Positions 56,629 to 64,000 of a stretch of 64,000 bases of DNA are shown here, in pieces. Position 1 is the stretch's first letter. Each line of letters opens with the position of its first letter. Both the position numbers and the translations under genes were made by a program. The notes under the pieces are model-generated. The model saw nothing but the letters and a program-made list of their open reading frames with translations, had not been told where the DNA came from and did not search any database. Source of the stretch: Marinobacterium zhoushanense (GTDB lineage: Bacteria; Pseudomonadota; Gammaproteobacteria; Pseudomonadales; Balneatricaceae); assembly GCF_014641945.1 (NCBI RefSeq), contig NZ_BMIJ01000004.1:124001-188000 (forward strand), given 5' to 3'.

Positions 56629-57341
56629 GCGTACTCCTCCTCATCCTGGATAAACCTGATACGCTCTTCGGCGCCGACACCCATCACCTTGGCCAGCCAG
56701 GGCGGCGGGTTGTTGCCGATAACCCCCTTGAGGTCATCCAGCAACTCGGTCGCTTCACCGCCGTTGGGCAGTTTGATCGGATGCAGGCCAGCCCGGACCA
56801 CCTTGGCCGCCGCGGGGCCGCCGATGGAGACGGTGTAGAGCAGCTGGCAATCATCGATCAGACCGGCGCGGAAGATGTTCTTGTCCATCTCATCCGGAGC
56901 ATGGCCTGCCTTGCGGATATCGATCAGCCGCACTTCGCTATCGGATACCTGGTAGATCAGGAAGCGCGCGCAGGAACCGAAATGGCCATCCACGCGGGTC
57001 TCGTGATTGGACGCACAGGCCACACGGATGGAACCGGGCATATCACCCTCTGCATAGGCTTGCACCTCGGGCAGGGGTTGCGGCGCCTCGTCGACCGGTA
57101 CGCCTATCCCTTTCAACAGACTCACCGCCTTTTTCAGGTAGTCGGTGTCGATATCGCCGAGTTCGCCGTCGGCGGCGGCCTTGAGACGGGTCACCTTGAG
57201 CCGCCCCAGCTTGGTCGGTGTGATCGGCAATCCGACCGCGTCGACCAGAACCATCATTAACCGTTTGGGATCAGTGTCGGGGAGCGCTCGGGCAGCTAGC
57301 CCGATACGCAGAGCAACTTCGGGGGAAAGTGTGTCTGCCAT
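56625..57341 (-). CDS. nafY: NafY/NifY-like nitrogenase accessory protein
   Basis: A 238-residue protein. The N-terminal NafY domain (about 1-95) is linked to binding of the apo-dinitrogenase, and a C-terminal NifX-like domain carries the cofactor motif VDGHFGSCARF. It is thought to hold FeMo-co or stabilise apo-NifDK. It lies 15 bases downstream of nifT. Confidence 0.9.
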   Translation of the reverse strand: MADTLSPEVALRIGLAARALPDTDPKRLMMVLVDAVGLPITPTKLGRLKVTRLKAAADGELGDIDTDYLKKAVSLLKGIGVPVDEAPQPLPEVQAYAEGDMPGSIRVACASNHETRVDGHFGSCARFLIYQVSDSEVRLIDIRKAGHAPDEMDKNIFRAGLIDDCQLLYTVSIGGPAAAKVVRAGLHPIKLPNGGEATELLDDLKGVIGNNPPPWLAKVMGVGAEERIRFIQDEEEYA

Positions 57342-57356
57342 GGCTCTACCCTCTGT

Positions 57357-57566
57357 TTACCCGCGCTTGGCGCGCAGTGTAATCGGCAGTTTCGGCGGAG
57401 CATCCAACGGATCGATATAGTACTTGGTGCCGTCAGTCAGTTCGATGGTGCCGCCCCAGCTATCATCTGTGTTGAACTCGATCGATGCGATCTCGTCCTC
57501 CTGGTCTCGCTTGGCGACATAAAGGGTCATTTTGCCTTCGTTGTGACGGATCATTACGTTTGGCAT
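57357..57566 (-). CDS. nifT: NifT/FixU
   Basis: A 69-residue NifT with the start MPNVMIRHNEGKMTLYVAK and the Trp/Gly-rich GTIELTDGTKYYIDP. Its function is unknown, but it always follows nifK. The start at 57566 has GAGGTA upstream; the open frame runs further to 57632 without homology. Confidence 0.92.
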   Translation of the reverse strand: MPNVMIRHNEGKMTLYVAKRDQEDEIASIEFNTDDSWGGTIELTDGTKYYIDPLDAPPKLPITLRAKRG

Positions 57567-57598
57567 GGAGTACCTCGGCTTACAGCTTGTGGAGAAAC

Positions 57599-57624
57599 AA
57601 CCGGGGCTGGTGCAAGCCCCGGTT
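57599..57624 (-). repeat. Hairpin between nifK and nifT
   Basis: A ten-base perfect stem AACCGGGGCT / AGCCCCGGTT with a six-base loop and a short T stretch after it on the minus strand. It probably reduces transcription into nifT-nafY-lrv or protects the nifHDK mRNA. Confidence 0.55.
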
Positions 57625-57646
57625 TCGATCAACCTAACCGGATCGA

Positions 57647-59218
57647 TTAACGAACCAGGTCGTAGTTGAAGTCGGTGGTCTGCATGCCGCGGGTATCGTC
57701 GTCGAGACGATCCAGGACAGCGTTGACGATGGTGGTCAGCATCTGCATGGCACCTTCGTAACCCAGGGTGGTCTGGCGATGCAGGTGGTGACGGTCGAAG
57801 ATCGGGAAGCCCAGACGGATAAGCGGTACTTCGTGCTCCTTGCCCTTGTACAGGGTGTCGCGTGAAATATCCTTACCGTAAGAGTTTCCGATCAGGAAGT
57901 CCGGCTTGTTGGTGAAGCACAGGGAACGCATGTGCCACAGGTCCTTGCCGATATGGACTTCGCAATCAGCACCGTACGGAGACTCGGCCAGAATCGCTTC
58001 CATCGCCTTCTTCCAGCGCTTGTTGGCGTGGTTGCAAAGGATATGGATCGGCTCAGCACCCAGCTCCAGCAGGAACTTGGTCAGACCCATAACGAAGTCA
58101 GCATCGCCGTAGAGGGCAAATTTCTTGCCATGCAGCCAGGTGTGAGAGTCGGTCATCATGTCGACCAGGCGACCACGTTCGGTCTCCAGCGCCTTGCTGA
58201 TCGGCTTACCGGTGATCTCGGATACCTTCATCAGCAGTTCGTCAGTCCACTCCAGACCCATCGGGATGTTCAGCTTCGGCACTTCGTGCTTCCAAGTGTT
58301 CTTGGCGTACTTCTCGGTTTTCACGAGCTGCCAGGGCTGAAGCAGGATGGTATTCAGAGCGTTCGGCGCATCCTTGATCTCGTCCATGGTGGTGCCGCCT
58401 TCATACATGCGGAACTTGCCATCGGCCGGAGTATCCAGCACTTCAGACGGGTCAGACAGCAGGCAGGCATCCACATCCATATCAGCCATCATGCGCTTGA
58501 TGACGCGGAAGTTACCCAGGTAGGTTTCAAAGCCCGGAACGAAGTTCAGCTTGCCGTTAGAGCCGACAACCTTGTCTTCCATGTAGTTCAGGGTGAAGTA
58601 ACGCGCGATACCCTCGAACATGTTGTCCCAGCCAGTGGTGTGGCTGCCGACAAAGCTCGGCGTGTGCGCGAACGGTACCGGGTAATCCTGATCGACGTGA
58701 CCTTCCTTCTTCGCATTGTTGATGAACGCGTTCAGGTCGTCACCGATAACCTCGGCCATACAAGTGGTCGACACAGCGATCATGTCGGGCTTGTACAGTG
58801 CCTTGGCATTTTCCAGACCATCGAACATGTTCTTCTGGCCACCGAAAACGGCCGCATCTTCGGTCATGGAGTCTGAAACGGTTGCGATAGGCTCTTTGAA
58901 GTGACGGTTGAAGTAGGTACGGAAGTACGCCACACAACCCTGAGAACCGTGCACGTAAGGCAGGGTCTTCTCGAAGCCCAGTGAGCAGAGGACGGCGCCC
59001 AGCGGCTGGCAAGCCTTGGCCGGGTTGACGGTCAGAGCTTCACGAGCGAAGTTCAGCTCCTGATACTCTTTGGTGGTGGTCCACTCAAAGACGTCATCGA
59101 TCTTGGTCTGCGGATGCTTCTCTTCGAAGTCGTCGCGCTTGCGGGCCAGCATATCCTGGTATTCATCTTCGAGGAACAGCGGATAGCTCGGCTTGATGTT
59201 ATCAACTGACTGACTCAT
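57647..59218 (-). CDS. nifK: Nitrogenase molybdenum-iron protein beta chain
   Basis: A 523-residue NifK. The P-cluster Cys lie in KACQPLGAV and HGSQGCVAYFRTYFNRHFKEP, and the SHTTGWDNM motif is present. With NifD it forms the alpha2beta2 dinitrogenase. Its ATG has GGAGGA upstream. Confidence 0.97.
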   Translation of the reverse strand: MSQSVDNIKPSYPLFLEDEYQDMLARKRDDFEEKHPQTKIDDVFEWTTTKEYQELNFAREALTVNPAKACQPLGAVLCSLGFEKTLPYVHGSQGCVAYFRTYFNRHFKEPIATVSDSMTEDAAVFGGQKNMFDGLENAKALYKPDMIAVSTTCMAEVIGDDLNAFINNAKKEGHVDQDYPVPFAHTPSFVGSHTTGWDNMFEGIARYFTLNYMEDKVVGSNGKLNFVPGFETYLGNFRVIKRMMADMDVDACLLSDPSEVLDTPADGKFRMYEGGTTMDEIKDAPNALNTILLQPWQLVKTEKYAKNTWKHEVPKLNIPMGLEWTDELLMKVSEITGKPISKALETERGRLVDMMTDSHTWLHGKKFALYGDADFVMGLTKFLLELGAEPIHILCNHANKRWKKAMEAILAESPYGADCEVHIGKDLWHMRSLCFTNKPDFLIGNSYGKDISRDTLYKGKEHEVPLIRLGFPIFDRHHLHRQTTLGYEGAMQMLTTIVNAVLDRLDDDTRGMQTTDFNYDLVR

Positions 59219-59316
59219 TTCATTCTCTCCTCCCGCGCCACCAATCTGTGAACAAACGGGTCAAAGTGGGTAGTGGGGTTCACGACCGACGGGCCGTGAA
59301 CCATCAGCAGCCTGAA

Positions 59317-60798
59317 TTAGGCGCTGGCAGCAACTGCGGCTTCTTCAGCTGCATCTGCTTTCCAAGGTGCCTGAATCTGCTTCCAGCACGGGTTGTTCAG
59401 GGTCATGTCCATATCACGGGCAAAGATGGCGAAGCCGTCGTAGCCGTGGTACGGACCTGAGTAATCCCAGCTGTGCATCTGACGGAAGGGGATACCCATC
59501 TTCTGGAAGATGTACTTCTCTTTAACACCAGAACCGATCAGGTCCGGCTTGATCTTCTTGACGAACTCTTCGAACTCGTAGCCGGTGACATCGTCGTAGA
59601 TCAGGGTAGCGTTACCCATCTCCTTGATGGTGCGGTCGTAGTCGTCGTTATGAGCGAACTCGTAACCAGTACCGACAACTTCCATGCCCAGATCTTCGTA
59701 CGCGCCGATAACGTGACGCGGACGCAGACCGCCGATGTACAGCATGACTTTCTTGCCTTCCAGGCGCGGACGGTACTTGGCGATTACGGAATCGTATTCA
59801 GCCTTGTACTTGGCGATCACCTCTTCAGCCTTCTTCTGGATAGACTCATCGAAGAAAGAAGCGATCTTGCGCAGAGACTCGTCAGTCTTGGTCGGGCCGA
59901 AGAAGTTGTACTCCATCCAAGGAATGCCGTACTTCTCTTCCATATGACGAGAGATGTAGTTCATCGAACGGTAGCAGTGAACCAGGTTCAGCTTGACCTT
60001 CGGCGTCAGCTCCATCTCAGAGATGGTGCCGTCACCAGACCACTGAGCCACGACGCGCAGACCCATCTCTTCCAGCAGGATACGGGAAGACCAGGCGTCA
60101 CCACCGATGTTGTAGTCACCGATGATCGCAACGTCGTACGGCGTGGTCTGGAAGCTGTTATCGTCGTCACGCTTGTCCAGCGCCCAGTCACGGATCGCGT
60201 CGTTAGCGATGTGGTGACCCAGTGACTGAGATACACCGCGGAAACCTTCACAGCGAACCGGAACAACAGTCTTGCCGGTCGCAGCAGTAGATTTCTTGGC
60301 AACGGCTTCGATGTCATCACCGATCAGACCGATCGGGCACTCGGACTGGATAGAGATACCCTTGTTCAGCGGGAACAGCTGCTCGATCTCTTCGATCAGC
60401 TTGGCCAGCTTCTTGTCGCCGCCGAATACGATGTCCTTCTCCTGGAAATCGGAGGTGAAGTTCATGGTAACGAAGGCGTTCACACCGGTGGTACCGATGT
60501 AGTAGTTACGACGGCCAGAGCGAGAGTACTGACCGCAGCCGACCGGACCGTGAGAGATGTGGATCATGTCCTTGATCGGACCCCAGACCACACCACGGGA
60601 ACCCGCGTATGCACAACCGCGAATGGTCATCACACCCGGCAGGGATTTTTTGTTGGACGTGATGCACTTCTTGGACTGCTCGATCTCGTGATCGTTAGCG
60701 GTCAGGTGCTTGGCACGATCTTTCTTAGCTTTAGCAGGATAGACTTCAAGCACTTCGTTAATGAGCGCTTCGGTCTCTTCGCGTGACATGACAGACAT
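59317..60798 (-). CDS. nifD: Nitrogenase molybdenum-iron protein alpha chain
   Basis: A 493-residue NifD. P-cluster Cys are in RGCAYAG and GPVGCGQYS; the FeMo-co ligands are in [10 protein letters not shown] (Cys) and [15 protein letters not shown] (His). It is the molybdenum type: no VnfG/AnfG gene is nearby. The ATG at 60798 has AAAGGAGA upstream. Confidence 0.97.
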   Translation of the reverse strand: MSVMSREETEALINEVLEVYPAKAKKDRAKHLTANDHEIEQSKKCITSNKKSLPGVMTIRGCAYAGSRGVVWGPIKDMIHISHGPVGCGQYSRSGRRNYYIGTTGVNAFVTMNFTSDFQEKDIVFGGDKKLAKLIEEIEQLFPLNKGISIQSECPIGLIGDDIEAVAKKSTAATGKTVVPVRCEGFRGVSQSLGHHIANDAIRDWALDKRDDDNSFQTTPYDVAIIGDYNIGGDAWSSRILLEEMGLRVVAQWSGDGTISEMELTPKVKLNLVHCYRSMNYISRHMEEKYGIPWMEYNFFGPTKTDESLRKIASFFDESIQKKAEEVIAKYKAEYDSVIAKYRPRLEGKKVMLYIGGLRPRHVIGAYEDLGMEVVGTGYEFAHNDDYDRTIKEMGNATLIYDDVTGYEFEEFVKKIKPDLIGSGVKEKYIFQKMGIPFRQMHSWDYSGPYHGYDGFAIFARDMDMTLNNPCWKQIQAPWKADAAEEAAVAASA

Positions 60799-60851
60799 AA
60801 CCTGTCTCCTTTACATGTTGGGTTGCGAACAGAGGCTAATCTGCCCCATGT

Positions 60852-60888
60852 CCGTCCTCGGAGCGGACGGTCAAGCGACCGCCCGTCC
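60852..60888 (-). repeat. Triple inverted-repeat structure between nifH and nifD
   Basis: CCGTCC (52-57), GGACGG (65-70) and CCGTCC (83-88, last two digits) give two mutually exclusive six-base GC stems, with a small CGGTC-AAGC-GACCG hairpin as a third fold. It lies in the 109-base nifH-nifD gap. It could set the NifH:NifDK ratio by partial termination or mRNA processing. Confidence 0.5.
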
Positions 60889-60907
60889 TGCCGACAACGT
60901 GCAGTAC

Positions 60908-61906
<999 letters not shown>

Positions 61907-61959
61907 TCATAACTACTTGTTTTAATTAGAATTTAATCGATGAAACGATGAAAGCGAGC

Positions 61960-61975
61960 TGTATTCGACCCGACA
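61960..61975. promoter_or_regulatory. NifA site 1 in the nifH-SIR2 region
   Basis: TGT-N10-ACA with TGT at 61960-61962 and ACA at 61973-61975; about 100 bases from the nifH start and 180 from that of the SIR2-like gene. Confidence 0.7.
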
Positions 61976-61989
61976 AACCCACCTCTTGC

Positions 61990-62005
61990 TGTCGCAACAC
62001 CAACA
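61990..62005. promoter_or_regulatory. NifA site 2 in the nifH-SIR2 region
   Basis: TGT at 61990-61992, ten bases, ACA at 62003-62005. Exactly 30 bases from site 1, so it is on about the same helix face. Confidence 0.65.
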
Positions 62006-62038
62006 AAAAGCCCTGAGCTTTGTCGGGCCTTATTGGCC

Positions 62039-62054
62039 TGTCGAAAATACGACA
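62039..62054. promoter_or_regulatory. NifA site 3 in the nifH-SIR2 region
   Basis: TGTCGAAAATACGACA, TGT-N10-ACA with a fully palindromic outer half (TGTCG / CGACA). About 105 bases before the predicted start of the SIR2-like gene. Confidence 0.7.
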
Positions 62055-62124
62055 AAGCACCACATCCCGGCCCTCCTTTCCCTCAACCGACATACATTTG
62101 AACTCAATATCAATAACTTACGCA

Positions 62125-62140
62125 TGGCTTAACTATTGCA
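62125..62140 (+). promoter_or_regulatory. Sigma-54 promoter of the SIR2-like gene
   Basis: TGGCTTAACTATTGCA on the plus strand has all key -24 (TGGC) and -12 (TTGCA) bases at strict spacing. The predicted start near 62151 is 78 bases before the ATG at 62229, so the open frame from 62136 is not coding there. Confidence 0.78.
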
Positions 62141-62228
62141 CTGGCTTGAGAAGTGCCCGTTGCTACTAGCAAGTTGCTGGATCGGTGGAGCGGCGCAGAA
62201 AGTCACACACTCTCGGGAAGGTACCGGT

Positions 62229-63068
62229 ATGTATAAAGAGCTTATAGAAGGTATTCAGAGCGGTAAGATCGTCCCTTACCTGGGCGCAGGCGCGCTGAAG
62301 GATGTCACCAACACACTGGATGGCAGCCCCATCCCCGCAGACAGCGACAGTCTGATCCTGGCGATGAACAATGGACAGCCGATGGCGCCGCGCCTGATGT
62401 ACGAATTCCCTCGTGCTGCCATGAGCATGGAGAACAAGAAAGGCCGTAACTTCGTCACCCGTTTCCTTAACGAAACCTACGGTGAACAGCAGTGGAGCCG
62501 TGGCCAGCTGCATGACTGGCTGGCCGAGATCAAGCCCCAGTACGTTATCGACATCAACCGCGACACCCAGCTGATGGACAGCTACGCCGATACCGAGCAC
62601 ACCCTGGTCATGGGCGTCGCCCGCATCATGGCCAGCGAATACCGCTTCAAACTGTTCCACTACGACGGCTCGGCATACAAGGAGATCGAGCTGGACGCGG
62701 TAAACCCCGCCCTGCCGATCCTGTTCAAGCCGCATGGCGCCCCCCGGCCAGAGGCCAACTACATCGCCGCCGACGCCGACTTTGTCGACTACATCACAGA
62801 GTTGATGGGCGGCTTTGCGATTCCGGCCTTCCTCAAGGAGTACCGCAAGCAGAAGCAGTACCTGTTCCTCGGTATGCGCTTCACCCGCGACACCCAGCGC
62901 ATGGTGATGAGCGACATCATCTACGCCGCCGATGAACCCGCCGGCTGGGCCTTTATTCCCGAGCCCACCGACAAGGAGCGCCGCTTCTGCAAACTGAAGA
63001 AGATCGAGATCATCGAAGAGGACTGGGAAGCACTACTGAGCGCTGAAACCGAGCTGGCGACGGCCTAA
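62229..63068 (+). CDS. SIR2-like NAD-binding protein divergent from nifH
   Basis: A 280-residue protein of the SIR2-like (SIR2_2) superfamily. The NAD-binding Gly motif YLGAGA is at 17-22, an Asn in INRD is at 110 (the sirtuin TQNxD position) and a KPHG motif has His169 (the catalytic His region). Relatives either deacylate proteins with NAD or hydrolyse NAD, as in some defence systems; there is no zinc-finger Cys set as in classical sirtuins. Its sigma-54 promoter and shared NifA sites put it in the nif regulon. A strong hairpin follows it. Its role is unknown. Confidence 0.82.
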   Translation: MYKELIEGIQSGKIVPYLGAGALKDVTNTLDGSPIPADSDSLILAMNNGQPMAPRLMYEFPRAAMSMENKKGRNFVTRFLNETYGEQQWSRGQLHDWLAEIKPQYVIDINRDTQLMDSYADTEHTLVMGVARIMASEYRFKLFHYDGSAYKEIELDAVNPALPILFKPHGAPRPEANYIAADADFVDYITELMGGFAIPAFLKEYRKQKQYLFLGMRFTRDTQRMVMSDIIYAADEPAGWAFIPEPTDKERRFCKLKKIEIIEEDWEALLSAETELATA

Positions 63069-63074
63069 GGCATA

Positions 63075-63103
63075 GCCCGCTCCGGTTTCCAGCCGGAGCG
63101 GGC
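63075..63103 (+). terminator. Hairpin after the SIR2-like gene
   Basis: A perfect 11-base stem GCCCGCTCCGG / CCGGAGCGGGC, loop of seven, six bases after the stop. No T-run. The following 63104-63442 contains only AT-rich non-coding sequence, presumably the promoter of the permease gene. Confidence 0.6.
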
Positions 63104-63442
63104 ACCAAAGGTTGTGCCTTGGCATACTTAACTGCGGATAAACCACATCATCCTCTGACATACAGAGGTGTCAGCAGATTAGAAACACCTCGATTTACTG
63201 CCCCTATCGAAAAGTAAATAACGCCATAACAAAGCGTTTTTTCACATGCTCGAATTCAGACAGCCAAATAAAAACTCGTCGGATAATCGATGCTGGTATT
63301 AGCAAGACAGTTTCGGTTTCACTCAAGATCACTCCTACGCTGAGCCAAACACAAGCGGTCCATGCTCGTTAGACTGCGGGCGAGAATTGAATTTACGATT
63401 ATAATTGAATCACTTAGGCGACTACGTTGTTGAGGTAGAGGG

Positions 63443-64000
63443 ATGGATAGCATAATGCCGGCATTGCCCGACGGGCATGGAATAGCGATCCTGTTGTTGA
63501 TTGTAGTCGCACTGTTCATGTTCACCCGAGAAGAGATCCCGCTCGAAACCTCAAGCCTGTTGGTGCTCGTAGTACTGGCTGTTGGGTTCGCGCTCTTCCC
63601 CTACCGATACAATGGCGAACTTGTCGACCCCATAGACCTGTTCCACGGATTTGGACATGAAGCACTGATCGCGGTTTGCGCCCTGATGATTGCCGGGCAG
63701 GGTCTGGTACGCACCGGCGCGCTGGAGCCGATCGGTCGATTGTTGGCGCGTTTCTGGGCAGTCAGCCCGATGTTTTCCCTGTTACTGACCCTGCTGATCG
63801 GGGCTTTTTTGAGTGCGTTTGTCAACAATGTTCCGATCGTTGTGCTGCTGCTTCCCATTCTGGTCAGTGTCGCACTACGCACCGGCAAGCCCGCTTCAGG
63901 GATGCTGATGCCCATGGGCTTTGCCACCCTGGTTGGCGGTATGGGCACCACAATCGGCACCTCCACCAACCTGCTGGTCATTGCGGTGGCCGCTGATCTT
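63443..64000 (+). CDS. SLC13/CitT-type permease, 5' part
   Basis: The first 186 codons of a membrane transporter cut by the window end. It has five or six hydrophobic segments, with the family's FVNNVPIVVLLLPI and GMGTTIGTSTNLLV motifs (the SNT sodium/substrate motif of the DASS/SLC13 ion-transporter superfamily). Such proteins move sulfate, dicarboxylates or other anions with sodium. The ATG follows GAGGTAGAGG. The TrkA-C domains found in the sulfate subgroup would lie beyond the window. Confidence 0.85.
   Translation, partial: MDSIMPALPDGHGIAILLLIVVALFMFTREEIPLETSSLLVLVVLAVGFALFPYRYNGELVDPIDLFHGFGHEALIAVCALMIAGQGLVRTGALEPIGRLLARFWAVSPMFSLLLTLLIGAFLSAFVNNVPIVVLLLPILVSVALRTGKPASGMLMPMGFATLVGGMGTTIGTSTNLLVIAVAADL

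Noticed and set aside
63119-63135. TGGCATACTTAACTGC on the plus strand after the SIR2-like gene
   Set aside because: The GG-GC spacing is one base too long for sigma-54, which tolerates almost no change in spacing.

Overview
This window looks like a gammaproteobacterial chromosome with a GC-rich, nitrogen-fixing background. The evidence is the opgGH/opgC glucan genes, the minCDE order, a fadDBA beta-oxidation operon, TRAP transport, an AST-type astCD pair and a large molybdenum-nitrogenase region whose promoters are of the sigma-54/NifA kind. A free-living or symbiotic, possibly sulfur-oxidising, gammaproteobacterium is a reasonable guess, but nothing in the window fixes the genus. I saw no rRNA, tRNA, CRISPR array, insertion sequence or phage gene.

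Layout. 1-4.2 kb: a gene tail, then opgG-opgH (osmoregulated periplasmic glucans), convergent with opgC. 4.2-7.4 kb: opgC, an AEC-type transporter, a PhnA-like protein and an isolated NifX-like gene. 7.6-16.6 kb: lipid degradation on the minus strand (fadD, fadB, a fadA homologue, an acyl-CoA dehydrogenase) with a secreted subtilase in between. 16.8-24.2 kb: an Orn/Lys/Arg decarboxylase, a PAS-containing chemoreceptor, a small unknown gene and astC-astD. 24.3-27 kb: an unknown protein and minCDE. 27.5-34.8 kb: a LysR regulator, a DctPQM TRAP transporter and a shortened NAD-glutamate dehydrogenase. 35-40 kb: tag, yciI/tetR, phenylalanine hydroxylase, a DUF2796 protein and a berberine-bridge-type oxidoreductase. 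40.4-63.1 kb: the nif region. It contains iscA-nifU-nifS, then nifE-N-X-DUF269-CCE_0567-fdxB-[2Fe-2S] ferredoxin plus three poorly known genes, then an embedded amine-demethylation module (ornithine-cyclodeaminase-like, TetR, TMADH-like flavoprotein, etfBA), then nifH-D-K-T-nafY-DUF6129-lrv and a divergent SIR2-like gene. The window ends inside an SLC13-family permease.

How the nif genes work together. NifHDK form nitrogenase; NifEN, NifX, NafY and the DUF269 protein handle FeMo-cofactor assembly and insertion; NifU, NifS and IscA supply Fe-S clusters; FdxB and the thioredoxin-like ferredoxin are electron carriers. I located a -24/-12 promoter with one or more TGT-N10-ACA NifA sites in front of nifE, iscA-nifUS and nifH. 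The same combination stands in front of two genes not usually counted as nif genes: the isolated NifX-like gene at 7 kb and the SIR2-like gene divergent from nifH. nifA, nifB, nifV, nifQ and other expected genes are not in the window.

Most notable observations: a FadA homologue that has lost every catalytic thiolase residue, beside a FadB whose second catalytic glutamate is histidine; the NifA-type control region shared by nifH and the SIR2-like gene; the NifX-like outlier with its own NifA-type promoter; and three unknown or little-known genes at the end of the nifE operon, one of which belongs to a putative metal-chelation family. No database or alignment program was used; family assignments come from recognised motifs and remembered family sequences.
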